From Mugil cephalus (Eukaryota > Chordata > Actinopteri > Mugiliformes > Mugilidae): DNA of 64,000 nt. The notes beneath the pieces were generated by a model. The model was not told the origin of the DNA, did no database searches, and saw only the letters and a program-made list of their open reading frames with translations. Of this stretch, positions 16,380 through 27,312 are shown piece after piece; within the stretch, counting starts at the first letter, position 1, and the number at the start of each line of letters is the position of its first letter. Location: contig NC_061788.1 of the NCBI RefSeq assembly GCF_022458985.1, forward strand, positions 2,005,826-2,069,825, given 5' to 3'. The translations under genes were made by a program, and so were the position numbers.

Positions 16380-17330
16380 AACGTTAAAACATTTAATTTA
16401 AAAACATTTCATTCTTTAGACTGAAAAATCTCAACTGCTGCTGCAACAGATCTTACAGATTATATATAAAATGTAGAAAATCCCTAAAACTCCCTGTAAC
16501 GTCTCAAAAAGTGAAAAATCTCTCTCATAAATCTTCTAAATTCAGTAAAATCCTTGAGTTTAAAGACACTGGGACCTGAATTATTGATCAAATATTAAAA
16601 ATGTATTCAATGTGTATACATATATAATATGTATATATATATAATGTACTCAAAATGCACAACCTCCTCCCATTTGATTCATGAAAACCTACAGCGCTGA
16701 GATGTTGGTGTAAAATAATGACTCGACTAGAAATATTAAAGTGTTGGTGCAACAACACACTTTAGTTTTTGGCCTTTAATGAGATTTAAATGTTGAGCTT
16801 CAGTTTGAGACTTTATTTGATTCTTGTTCTGAGATGTAGGAGTGAGAACAGTGTTTCATCCTGAAAACCATGAATTATGCTGCAGTTAAATGATTTGTAT
16901 GTTTTGTGTGTTAATAAAAGCGATAAATAAATTATCCTTCCTGTAGTTTGTGAGGTTAAAAACAGAACATTTGGGTCATTTTATTCTTAATAATCAACCA
17001 GAATGATGATGATTTAACACAGTTTAACACAGACGTCGTCCTTAAAACAAACTCTGAAATGTCCAAAATTAAAAAATCAGTGAAGACTTTTAGTTTGTGA
17101 CACCAGATTCAGAAAATTTGTGAGGAAAATCAGAGCATTGGTGAAATAAAACTCTTAAATTTAGTGTTTTTATGATTTGAGAACCAGAAAAACACAACGT
17201 AAAAAACAAACAAACACAAATAGATTATTTGGGATATTTTTGTCTTAATAAGTGACTGGAATCATTAATAAAATATAAAAATCAATATTTAAATGAAGTT
17301 TTATGCAACAAATCTGCACCAGAGCAACAA
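16380..17330. other. AT-rich intergenic DNA, nothing recognised
   Basis: Unique AT-rich sequence with a short ATATAT run near 16620-16645. No exon, motif cluster or repeat family was recognised. Confidence 0.45.
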
Positions 17331-17334
17331 ATGT

Positions 17335-17680
17335 AGATTCATCCGCCGCTGAAAATAGTCCCTGACAGACGCGTTTCATTCTGAATCTTCTGGAGCTCAG
17401 ATTAATCCGCCAGGAGGATCTGAGGAGCAGGTCTGTCGGGACATGTGCCCCCCCCCCCGGTCTGGTGGTGGTGTGTGTGGGGGGGGGGGGGGGGGTGTTT
17501 GTGTCCATAACAGAGCAGCAAACAGGCCCATTAGAGATGAAAGAGTCTGAATGGAGCCAATCAAAGAGGAGCTCAGCAGGAGACACTTACTAGACAGACA
17601 GAGAGACAGGGAGGAGGAGGAGGAGCAGGGACACATCTCCTCCGTGTTCTCCTCAATCTGAGATGTTTCCACAGAAACAG
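17335..17680 (+). promoter_or_regulatory. GC-richer island upstream of the homeobox gene
   Basis: The island contains agATTAATCCgcc (about 17400), a site type bound by paired-like/goosecoid homeodomains, and aacaggcccattag, a near match to the 13-mer found in the other islands. C and G homopolymer runs lie at 17448-17457 and 17479-17494, and an AGACAGACAGAGAGAC run lies near 17595-17610. The role is speculative. Confidence 0.25.
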
Positions 17681-17939
17681 AGAAAATCCTCCTCCTCCTT
17701 TTCCCCCTTAAAAACTAATAATAGTGAATATTTGAAGTATTTCATGGGACTTAAAGTATTAAACTTTAAAGCGTCATAATAAAAAGCGCTCAGAGGATCT
17801 GGGGTCTAGTTCAGAGGCTGATAAGGAGGAGGAGGAGGAGGAGGAGGAGGAGGAGGCGTTCAGGCGCTGTTTTGTGTGTAAATGCAAAGATTTAAAGGAT
17901 TTAATCGGTTTAATTGATAAGATAATGAGACGCGGATCC

Positions 17940-18310
17940 GTCGCTGCTCTGCGCATCCAGACGCTCCAGACGCGCAGTCTGTGCGCACAGAGGAGGAGCT
18001 GGGGAGGTTTGTGGGGGGGTCTGTGGGGGGGTCTGTGGGGGGGTGAGGTGAGGTGATAAGGGCTCATTACTGAAACCTGGACACTTCAAAGAGCAGCGGA
18101 GCTTTGATTCCTCCGCGCCGGGGCAGAGACACCTTAGAGCCGCCTCAGTCTGCGCTGCGCCGCCGCCGCCGCGCCACATAAATAAAGTCCTGTCAGGAGG
18201 CAGCGCCTTTCTGATGGAAATATTTATTAGTAAAGGCTGATTACACTTCCTCAGCTGCCCTCATGTAAAGGCACCGCGTTTAACAGCCTCATTCATCCAT
18301 GATCCGTTCA
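17940..18310 (+). promoter_or_regulatory. Candidate BMP/Wnt response module of the homeobox gene
   Basis: Three SMAD-type words lie within 24 bp: CAGAC at 17958-17962 and 17967-17971, and GTCTG at 17977-17981. More GTCTG copies sit in the gggggggtctg repeats at about 18010-18040. A TCF/LEF pair in inverted orientation follows, TTCAAAG (18085-18091) and CTTTGAT (18102-18108). TAACAGCCTCATT is at 18281-18293. A cacataaataaag word (about 18175) resembles a TATA box, so a second promoter is possible. Vent-family genes are known targets of BMP and Wnt8 signalling; the link here is inferred. Confidence 0.45.
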
Positions 18311-18916
18311 CCGGCTTTTATTTCTCCATCAGTTCTGACCAGGTCCAGGTCCAGGTTTACAGGCCACATGCTCCTTAAATATCATTTTATTTGGTTCAGT
18401 GTTTTATATGTGTTTTTATAAATGTTAAAATTATATGAAGCTTTTATTTGATATTTCTTTTTACAAATTTAAATCTATATATTTTTTTTAATATATCCAC
18501 TACTCATTGAATTTAAATGAGGTGTGTGTTTAAAAACAATCACTTTTATGTATTTAGAGGATTTATTTAAAGTTTTTGTATTTAAAATGTTTTTAAAATG
18601 ATCCATTTATCAAAACTGCTGCTGCTTCCTCTTTACGATAGTTTATAAAATATGATAATAATTAATGAGTTAAAGCATCAAACTGACATTTAGCTCCATT
18701 ATCTTAAACTAAAAGACTGTTTGTTGTGTTTATTGATGCGTTGGTTTCATTTTCCTGTTGATCCTGTGTTTCTACATGAATCCTTGTGTCTCCAGGTCAT
18801 TGATCTAAAGTTAAAGTGTCTTTAATCTGGGATCATCTGGGATCAGCTGTTAATCCGCTCAGTCATTGTTCTGCTTTTTGTCCTGAAGCTTCAGTGAAAC
18901 GTGATTAAATGATTCT

Positions 18917-19661
18917 CTCTGTTCTGATTAATCTGCAGGAGAATTATTCAGTTTCTCACGTTTTATTTTCTTTATTTGGTTTTATCGACCACGTTCTTTA
19001 ATCTTTACCTGATTATTCTGTTTTAATGACTTTTTAACCAGATCACACAAGAAAAAAAAAATCAGTTTTAACTTTATTTATCCACTCACTAAAAATAATT
19101 TTATAGTTTTGTTTTACAGGGTTTAAGAGAATTAATGTTATATTTTAGCTATTTTTTTTTATATTATTATTTTAAATTATCTTTGAGGGGTTCTTTAAGA
19201 AACTTAAATTAAATATATATATTTTTAAAATAAAATTCTTATTATATTTAATTAATTTGATTTGTTTAATTTATTTTAAAAATATTTAAAAATATTTTAG
19301 CTGTCATTTAGTTGTTGGCTTTTTATTTAAAATTTTTATTATTTAAAATATTTGACAATATATATATAAAATGTTAATTATGAACCAAACGTTTCTCAAA
19401 TATTAACCTGAGGAGATGATCAGTGCTGCATATTTATTTATTTATTCAGGTTTTTATTTTTTTAAAGTGTTTTGTGTTGAAATGAAGAGTTTTCTGTTGG
19501 TGAGATGATCAGACGACTTTTAAACTAACACACGAGTCTTTAATCAGGAAACTTGATTCTGGGACGTTTAAAACTGATTTTCCTTCAAGATCCCTGTGAA
19601 GTTTTTGAACTTTAAGCAACATTTTAGTTTAATTTTAACGTTTTTAAAGTGAATATTTAAC
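18917..19661 (+). repeat. Direct duplication, copy A (upstream of homeobox gene)
   Basis: A 745-bp AT-rich segment running from ctctgttctgattaatctgc to gtgaatatttaac. It is nearly the same, by eye well above 85%, as 23233-24000 in the same orientation. Copy A lies in unique sequence and ends about 450 bp before the homeobox start codon, so it is probably the source copy. Confidence 0.9.
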
Positions 19662-19739
19662 CTTTATCTCCTGCTTCGCTGTTAAAAAGTGAAGATTTGA
19701 AGGTTTGTTGGTTTGTTGAGAGGTTTCTCTGTGGGGACG

Positions 19740-20040
19740 AGCCTCCGGTGCGTCTGTGGAGGACATGCAGACGGTTTGGGCTGAGTCTATTATCTGGTTT
19801 CTGGAGGCAGGAAGGACAGGGACGGGGGGGGGGGGGGTCTCCTCCCAGACTCAGTGGAGCCTCGTTGTAACAGCCTCATTGAGACTGAATGGGACGTCTT
19901 AATTACTCCAGTTGTGAAAACTAAAGGAGGGAAGGGAGGACGTGAGCTTTGATCTCCAGGCCCAGGGAGGCCGAGCCGGGGCGGGACGCGTCCCATAAAT
20001 ACAGCCGGGGGCCGAGGACCAGGACCCAGTCACACTCTCA
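19740..20040 (+). promoter_or_regulatory. Homeobox gene core promoter
   Basis: A TATA-type CATAAATA lies at 19994-20001 in GC-rich DNA about 110-170 bp before the two candidate start codons. Upstream are a TCF/LEF-type CTTTGAT (19947-19953), cttaattact (homeodomain type, about 19898), TAACAGCCTCATT (19868-19880) and several CAGAC words. A poly(G) run sits at about 19826-19837. A 32-bp direct repeat (caggaccccacggacccact) follows at 20038-20090 in the presumed leader. Confidence 0.55.
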
Positions 20041-20112
20041 GGACCCCACGGACCCACTCACACTCTCAGGACCCCACGGACCCACTCACAAGGATTAATT
20101 CATTCTCTGCTC

Positions 20113-22000
20113 ATGGCCTCCACCTCCACCTCCACCTCCACCAAACTCCAGCTCCCAGCCGCCATGAGAGGACGCTTCTCCATCGAGTGGATGGCTCAGA
20201 GCAGCCAGACCCGGATCCAGACCCAGACCCAGACCCGGACCCCGGGATCAGGACCAGGACCTGGACCTGCAGCCTGCGGGACGCACTCAGAAAGTCTTCC
20301 AGGTTTCTACTGCCGACAGAAAACTGAGCAGGAAGGTTCAGAGAGTCTGAGCGGCTCCTTCCAGCTCCAAGGTAACGAATCCATCCAGAGAAAACATGTT
20401 TCCTTTTTATTTATTCCTGATTTTTTTTTTTTTTTGCTTAAAGATTTACTAAACTAATTTTTTATGTTGTAACTGTAATGACTTTTTTTTTATTTAGAAT
20501 TTTTGTCATTTAAAACATTTTTATTTGTGTTAAAGTTACATTTTATTTATAAATTATAAACATATTAGTTCATTCCTTCTAAATGCTGCTACAGGAAGGT
20601 TTAAGTTCATGAATATTAATGAGTTTTTCTTTAATTTAAAGTGCTGTAATTGAATATTCCTCCAGCTCTAACTGAACCTTCCTGCTCCTCCAGGGCCTGA
20701 GGCCGGATTCAGCAGCGGGACAGAGGAGGAGACGTCCGGCTACGAGAGCGAAGGAGGTCACTCCCTCTCCCCGTCCTCGTCCTCCTCCTCCTCCTCCTCC
20801 TCCTCCTCCTCCTCCTCCTCCTCGGCCGCTGCCTCCATGTCGCCGGCCTCGCCTCCTGCGGGGAGGAGGCCCCGGACGGCGTTCACGTCGGAGCAGATCA
20901 GCAGCCTGGAGAAGGCCTTCAAGAAGAACGCTTACCTGGGACAACAGGACAAAGCCGACCTCTGCAGGAAACTCAGCCTGTCGGACAAACAGGTAAAAAC
21001 ACAGCAACACTAATGTTATATTATCTCTGAGTCTGAGCCCGTTCACAGTCACAAGCAGCTTTATTGGCACAAGCAAAGACTCAGGTCACTGATAAAAATA
21101 AAAGCCTTAAAAAAAGAAAACTATACAACATAAATTAGAAAAAATAAAGGTCAGGAGCAGATATTTATCATGGACTTGAACAATACATACATACATGCTT
21201 TACATCTGTAATATTTAATGACCTGTATCAAACCCGTCCTCAGGGTAGATCAACATTTAGCTTCATTTAAAGCATTAACCTGAACGTGCACATTAAAGAG
21301 TCTCCCACAACTTCCTGCAGATGTTTCACAATAAGAGCGTTATTATCTCTGGATAAAGTAGAGAATCACTGTTATAGAGAAATAGAATATGCACTTTTAA
21401 CTTTTTTAATTTATATTTTTTTTATACGTAAATACTTAAAAACAAACGTATGTTCAACATAATAATAATAGGATGAACTGAGTCCAAATTTCAACATAAT
21501 TCTTCTAATTCTTTCTCCAACTGAACAGATGAGAATTGAGATTTTATTTATAACACGTGTTCTGGATGAACAAGTGGGGTTATTTTATGTAAAGGGATAT
21601 TTAGATTTATTTTTATTTTTTTTGTGGAACTTTCTCCTCACGAGTCGCCGCCTTTTGTTTTTCCTCTCAGGTCAGAAACTGGTTCCAGAACCGGAGGATG
21701 AAGCTGAAGAGGACGGTGCAGGACGCCCTGGCTCACGCCTGCCAGGTCAACTCTCACTTCGTCCATTACGGCGAGCTGCAGGCCTACCGGCCCGGGCCCT
21801 ACCCCAGATACCCCCCGGCGGGGGCACCGGCCCCCGAGGCCCCGGCTGCTGCAGCCTCCTACGTCCACCCACATCCACACGGCCTCCAGTACAGCTCCGC
21901 CCTGCCCCTGGACTCCTTCTACCAGTACGGAGGCCTGCAGGGCGTCGTGCTGCCCTCGGCCTCGTCCGCCCTCAGAGGATCCTACCCTCAGTACTACTGA
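20113..22000 (+). CDS. ved: VENT-family homeobox repressor (ved/vox/vent group)
   Basis: A nuclear homeodomain transcription factor of the group that represses dorsal genes in the early fish embryo. Three exons: 20113-20371, 20694-20992, 21671-22000. They give 295 aa from the first ATG, or 278 aa from the ATG at 20164. The second ATG opens MRGRFSIEWMAQSS, the conserved N-terminal block of this family, so it may be the true start. SGYESEGG lies before a serine run (about 13-16 TCC codons) encoded at 20766-20823. The homeodomain spans about 143-202, with WFQNRR and Gln at position 50. The intron inside the homeodomain between KQ and VRNWF is typical. The C-terminal tail is rich in Pro, Tyr and Gly. 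Family membership is firm; assignment to ved rather than vox or vent is a judgement without alignment. Upstream islands suggest BMP and Wnt input. Confidence 0.85.
20766..20823 (+). repeat. Coding (TCC)n serine tract
   Basis: A trinucleotide run inside exon 2 of the homeobox gene encodes an uninterrupted Ser stretch just before the homeodomain. Such runs vary in length between individuals, so the residue count in this assembly may not be typical. Confidence 0.85.
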
Positions 22001-22073
22001 TGCACCACAGCATATTTTGTTTTTAAACAAAAATATATATATATAAATCTTATCCTAATAGGATCAACGCTAC

Positions 22074-22259
22074 AATAAAATAAAAAATCACCACAGTTAC
22101 TGCTTTGAAGCTTGGACGGTGAATCAAACAGGGTGGTGTGCAATAATGTGATTTAAGTGTGTTTCTCTGCTTGATGTATAAAGTTTAAATGTATTTAAAA
22201 ATCTATGAAGTGTTTTTATCAGATTACTGCTAATGTCACTGAAACCAGATTAAAATAAA
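22074..22259 (+). terminator. Homeobox gene polyadenylation signals
   Basis: AATAAA occurs at 22074-22079 and again at 22254-22259, respectively 74 and 254 bp after the stop codon. Either could end the transcript. Confidence 0.55.
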
Positions 22260-22519
22260 GATGTTTTTTATCAGATTATTTGCTTCATCTCCGTCTGTCA
22301 CTGCACTGTTTTATTTCTAACTCCTGTTATTTATTCACTTATTTCCATATTAAACTAATAAACTGTTATTTCGAGTCTTTGCTGCCCTCTAGTGGTCAGG
22401 TTGCAGATCACAACCAAATTAATTCCCCAATATTTCCAAGTGACTTAAAGACGTTTTCAGGTTTTTCTGTCCGGAGTTTTTCAGTCGATGAATTATTTTG
22501 AACATGTGCTGGAACAAGC

Positions 22520-23232
22520 TGATTGGCTGATTAGCCTCCAAGCTAATAGTTGCTCCTCTTTGCTTAATAGCTTTCTAACTAATAACAGGAGCTCTCCTTT
22601 GCCTTCAAACTAATAGTACCTCCTAGCTTCCTACCCTCATAGCTAGTATCTTTACTTAGCTTCCCAGCTAACAGTAGCTCCTCTTAGCTTCATAGTTTTC
22701 CAGCTAACAGTAGCTCTTCCTAACTTTCTACTGTCGCAACGAATGGTAACGCTTCCTAGCTTCATAGCCTCTCAGCTAATAGTAGCTCTTTCAAACTTCT
22801 TAGCCTCTCAGCTAATAGTAGCTCTTTCAAACTTCTTAGCCTCTCAGCTAATAGTAGCTCTTTCAAACTTCATAGCCTCCCAGCTAATAGTAGCTCTTTC
22901 AAACTTTTTAGCTTCTCAGCTAATAGTAGCTTTTTGTAACCTCCGGTAGATCTTTCTAAGTTTATAGTGTCCCAGCTAATGGTAACGCTTCCTAGCTTCA
23001 TAGCCTCCCAGCTAATAGTAGCTCTTTCAAACTTCTTAGCCTCTCAGCTAACAGTAGCTTTTTCAAACTTTTTAGCTTCTCAGCTAATAGTAGCTTTTTG
23101 TAACCTCCGGTAGATCTTTCTAAGTTTATAGTGTCCCAGCTAATGGTAACGCTTCCTAGCTTCATAGCCTCCCAGCTAATAGTAGCTCTTTCAAACTTCT
23201 TAGCCTCTCAGCTAACAGTAGCTTTTTGTAGG
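22520..23232. repeat. Agctaatagtagctc minisatellite, first block
   Basis: Units of about 45-50 bp contain cagctaatagtagctctttc followed by aaacttcttagcctctc. They are well ordered from 22740 and more diverged before that. The array is broken by the duplicated segment 23233-24000 and resumes after it. Confidence 0.88.
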
Positions 23233-24000
23233 CTCTGTTCTGATTAATCTGCAGAATTATTCAGTTTCTCACATTTTATTTTGTTTAGTTTTATCGACCA
23301 CGTTCTTTAATCTTTACCTGATTATTCTGTTTTAATGACACGTTTTAACCAGATCACACAAGAAAAAAATCAGTTTTAACTTTATTTATCAACTCACTAA
23401 AAATAATTTTATAGTTTTGTTTTGCAGGGTTTAAGAGAATTAATTCTGTTATATTTTAGCTATTTTATTTATTTGTTTTTTAAAAAAAATATTTTTATTT
23501 TAAATTATCTTTTAATAAACTTGAATTAAATATATATATATTTTTAAACAAATTGCTTTTTATATATTATTAATTTGATTTGTTTAATTTATTTTAAAAA
23601 ATATTTAAAAATATTTTAGCTGTCATTTAGTTGTTGGCTTTTTGTTTCAAATTTTTATTATTTAAAATATTTGACAATATATATATAAAATGTTAATTAT
23701 GAACCAAACGTTTCTCAAATATTAATCTGAGGAGACGATCAGTGCTGCATATTTATTTATTTATTCAGGGTTTTTTATTTTTTTTTTAAGTGTTTTGTGT
23801 TGAAATGAAGAGTTTTCTGTTGGTGAGACGATCAGACGATTTTCAGAGTCTGTAAATTTTAAACTAACACACGAGTCTTTAATCAGGAAACTTGATTCTG
23901 GGACGTTTAAAACAGATTTTCCTTCAAGATTCCTGTGAAGTTTTTGAACTTTAAGCAACTTTTTAGTTTAATTTTAACGTTTTTAAAGTGAATATTTAAC
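23233..24000 (+). repeat. Direct duplication, copy B (inside the minisatellite)
   Basis: 768 bp matching 18917-19661 end to end, with small indels (for example an extra tcagagtctgtaa near 23840). On both sides the flanks are parts of one minisatellite unit (ctttttgta before, ggtag..gtttatagtgtccc after), so it was inserted into the array. No target-site duplication or terminal repeat was seen. Confidence 0.9.
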
Positions 24001-24375
24001 TCGGGTAGAAGTTTATAGTGTCCCAGCTAATGGTAACGCTTCCTAGCTTCATAGCCTCCCATTTAATAGTAGCTCTTTCTAGCTTCCTAGCTAATAGCAA
24101 TTCCTCCTAGCTTTCCCTTATAGATCTTTCTAACTATAGCATAGTTAGTCCCTGGCTTCCTAGCTTCATAGTCTCCCATTTAATAGTAGCTCTTTCTAGC
24201 TTCCTAGCTAATAGCAATTCCTCCTAGCTTTCCCGCTAATAGTATCTCTTCCTAACCTCATAGCTAATAGTAGCTCTTCTTAGCTCCCTAGTATCCCAGC
24301 TAATGGTAACTCTTTTAGCCACTATTAGCTTCCCAGCTAATAGTAGCGCACCACAGCTTGCTAGCCTTGAAGCTA
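24001..24375. repeat. Agctaatagtagctc minisatellite, second block
   Basis: Continuation of the array at 22520-23232 after the inserted copy B. It is more diverged, with an internal duplication of the cttcctagctaatagcaattcctcctagctttcc type at about 24080 and 24200. Confidence 0.85.
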
Positions 24376-26040
24376 ATCGTAACTCTTCTTGTTTCCTCTT
24401 TTAATGGCTGAATCCAGATTACTCCCCCTGCTGGTATAAAGAGGTATTTCCTCTCAGGTGTAGAAACATCATAAATATCAAAATATTACAGTTTCATACA
24501 TTTGCTCAAGTAACGTACTTATAAATGTTTCCTCTTTGTGCTTATGTGATGTTTATGTGATATTTATTAAGTCTGAGAACATCCAAAACAAGTTGTCTCA
24601 ACAGTCTCTTTGACTGAGTGACACTTTGAGTTCAGGCCTTTTATTTGCTGTTTTTTTTTTAGTATATATCAAGTATATTTGTTATTTTAAAGTCCAGATT
24701 CCTCTTTGATTTCACAACGGCGCTTTCTGAGAAATGAAGGAGTGTAATAATAAATGACAGGAAGGTAAAAGAATCTGCAGCTGTGAACACATTCACCAGC
24801 TGTGGTTTCATCTCCGACTTCAACAGGTGCTGAAGAAAACACGCGGAGCTGAAGCAGGGACGGTGCTGCCCCCTGTGGGCGGACACGAGTAACACAACAA
24901 CAACAAGAGAAGTTTCCTCCACCTCTTCTACTTCTACCGTTTGTTCCACCTTTTATTTGTTGTTCTTCTTCTTCAGTTTTCTCCTGTGTTGTTGTTTTTG
25001 TTGTTCTGACTCTTCTCTCTAATCTTGTTCCTCTTATCGTTCTTCGTCTGTTGTCATTATTCCTGATTTTCTTCTTCTTCTGCCTCTTCCACTTATTCTG
25101 CTTCTCTTCTTCATTTGCTTCTTTCTTGTTATTACTCCTGCTTCATCCTCGTGTTCGATAGTTCCTCTAATGGTGGCTCTTTTGTGTTGTTGTTTTTATT
25201 CTAACTCTCCCTTTACTTTACTTATTATTCCTCCTCCTATCATTTGCTTCTTCTCCTTCTTTTTTCCACCTCTTGTTCTTGTTCATCTTCTTACCTGTTA
25301 TTCTTCCTATTTTTTTCATCTTTTGTTCTTCTTCTTCTACTTGCATCTCTTGTTCTTGTTGTTTTTCTTCTTCCTATTCTTGTTTTTACTTCTTATTCCT
25401 CTTGTAATTCAACGTCTTTGTTTGCCTCTTTGTCTTCTTCCTTTTCTTCTTCTTCTTTTCTGTTTTCTTACCCTCTGTTGCAGTGAACGGGGAATTTACT
25501 TTTAATAAAGTCATAAACACTGATTTTAATACTGACCTGCACCTGATTTTTTTTCCAGATTTTTTTTCCTCCTAAACAAAAAAAGTAAAACACAAAGTAT
25601 GTAAGAAGATTTAATAATTTCTATAATATATTTTTTTCTAGTATAAGTCACACGATGTACATTACCTGTTCACTTATCTCATTGAAGACCTTATTCCTTC
25701 ATATATTCGATAACTTTAGCTATAGTTCTCAATATAACACTAACTTGAAATATGTCAGTAAATCAGATGTTCTTATTTATTATGAGAAATATTATTATAA
25801 GAATTTAACTATTCAACGTTTGGTCCTAAAAGTCCCTTGGTTTTTTTTTTTTTTTTTTTAATAACGAGGACAAAAACAAAATATGTCGAAACCTTTGGAT
25901 GGATGGATGAATCTAGGGAATTTAAAAAAAGTAATATTTTCCACGAATTAAATCATAAAAACAACAAGATTTCACAACCTGGTTTAAAAAAAGAAAAAAG
26001 AAAAAAAAAGAAAAAGAAAGAAAGAAAAAGTTTGACAACA
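24376..26040. other. Intergenic DNA with pyrimidine-rich tract
   Basis: 24950-25480 is irregular tcttcttcct-rich DNA that opens low-complexity Leu/Ser frames. A poly(T) run lies at about 25840-25859 and A-rich DNA at 25985-26030. The copy of agtaaaacacaaagt at about 25586 is not repetitive. No exon is recognised. Confidence 0.55.
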
Positions 26041-26060
26041 ACTACGAACTTCCGCCTGAG

Positions 26061-26314
26061 CCAATGGCTGAAGAGAGAGACGCTGCGTGTGGGCGTGGCC
26101 AGATAAATTATCGGACCAATCAGTTCGCCGCAACCGTGTGACCGAGAGAGACGCTGCGCGTGGGCACGGCCACAGAAATCCTCTGACCAATCAGAGCGCC
26201 GTAACCGTGTGACAGCGAGCGACGCAACGTCGGGGCGTGGTCACAGAAATATTCGGTCCAATAAAACCGCCGTAACCGTGTGAACTACAGGAAGTGACAA
26301 GTGGAGCGACCAAT
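26061..26314 (+). promoter_or_regulatory. purb promoter: three 71-bp CCAAT repeats
   Basis: Three tandem units start at 26080, 26151 and 26222. Each has a GC-box-like ggg(c/g)(g/a)(t/c)gg word, (g)a/tCCAAT, and a c(a/t)aaccgtgtga end. CCAAT boxes lie at 26061, 26116, 26187, 26258 and 26310. The central spacings are exactly 71 bp. The block ends 84 bp before the purb start codon. A role as an NF-Y-type promoter is inferred from motif, spacing and position. Confidence 0.7.
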
Positions 26315-26397
26315 CAGGACGCTCCTTGAAGGGCACCGGTGGAGAGCGTGAAGGGGGCGCAGGAGAGAGGGGCAGAAGCCGAATGGTGGAGCTGAAG

Positions 26398-27312
26398 ATG
26401 GCGGATGGCGACAGCGGGAGTGAGCGAGGCGGGGGAGGAGGCGGAGGTGGAGGCGGCTTCCAGCACTTCCAGCGGGACCAGGAGACCCAGGAGCTCGCGT
26501 CCAAGCGGCTCGACATCCAGAACAAGCGCTTCTACCTGGACGTCAAGCAGAACAGCAAGGGCCGCTTCATCAAGATCGCCGAGGTCGGGGCCGGGGGCTC
26601 CAAGAGCCGCTTGACCCTCTCGCTGTCGGTGGCGGCGGAGTTCCGTGACTACCTCGGGGATTTCATCGAGCACTACGCCCAGCTGGGGCCTAGCAGCCCG
26701 GAGCAGATAGCCCAGGCCAGCGTGGGTGAGGACGGGGGCCCCAGGCGAGCGCTCAAGAGCGAGTTTCTCGTCCGGGAGAACCGCAAGTACTACCTGGACT
26801 TGAAGGAGAACCAGCGGGGGAGGTTCCTCCGGATCCGGCAGACCGTTAACCGCGGACCGGGCTTCGGGGTCGGGGGCCCGGTGGGCGGCATGCTCTCCGG
26901 GCAGACCATAGCCCTTCCGGCCCAGGGGCTCATAGAGTTCAGGGACGCCCTCGCCAAGCTCATCGACGACTACGGGGGGGACGACGAGGAGCTGACCGGG
27001 GGCCCGGGCTCCGGCGCCGGGGGCTACGGCGAGCTCCCCGAGGGCACCTCCATCATGGTGGACTCGAAGCGGTTCTTCTTCGACGTCGGCTCCAACAAAT
27101 ACGGGGTGTTCCTGCGTGTGAGCGAGGTGAAGCCCAGCTACAGGAACTCTATCACCATCCCCTTCAAGGCCTGGGGCAAGTTCGGCGGAGCCTTCTCCCG
27201 CTACGCCGAGGAGATGAAGGAGATCCAGGAGCGGCAGCAGCAGCTGCAGCAGCGGGACAAGATGTACGAGCGGAGGGACGAGTCCGAGGGGGACGAGGGG
27301 GACGACGACTGA
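26398..27312 (+). CDS. purb: Purine-rich element binding protein B
   Basis: A single-stranded DNA and RNA binding protein of the PUR family that acts as a transcriptional and translational regulator in nucleus and cytoplasm. The single uninterrupted coding exon gives 304 aa; human PURB has 312 and also lacks coding introns. The start at 26398 gives [14 protein letters not shown], the mammalian N-terminus. An in-frame ATG at 26383 is possible but not conserved. A Gly run lies at 11-20. PUR repeats span about 31-96 ([17 protein letters not shown]), 118-193 ([18 protein letters not shown]) and 213-275 ([22 protein letters not shown]). The C-terminus is Gln-rich then acidic ([10 protein letters not shown]). 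PURA and PURG are less likely because the N-terminus and C-terminus follow PURB. It lies downstream of polm, as in human 7p13. Confidence 0.96.
   Translation: MADGDSGSERGGGGGGGGGGFQHFQRDQETQELASKRLDIQNKRFYLDVKQNSKGRFIKIAEVGAGGSKSRLTLSLSVAAEFRDYLGDFIEHYAQLGPSSPEQIAQASVGEDGGPRRALKSEFLVRENRKYYLDLKENQRGRFLRIRQTVNRGPGFGVGGPVGGMLSGQTIALPAQGLIEFRDALAKLIDDYGGDDEELTGGPGSGAGGYGELPEGTSIMVDSKRFFFDVGSNKYGVFLRVSEVKPSYRNSITIPFKAWGKFGGAFSRYAEEMKEIQERQQQLQQRDKMYERRDESEGDEGDDD

Noticed and set aside
20636-21076. A 146-codon antisense frame over the homeobox exon 2
   Set aside because: It reads the serine-coding repeat and homeobox backwards, giving Gly/Arg runs with no family match.
25170-25505. Leu/Phe-rich open frames that could look like membrane proteins
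   Set aside because: They come from a pyrimidine-rich low-complexity tract; no start context, splice sites or family likeness.
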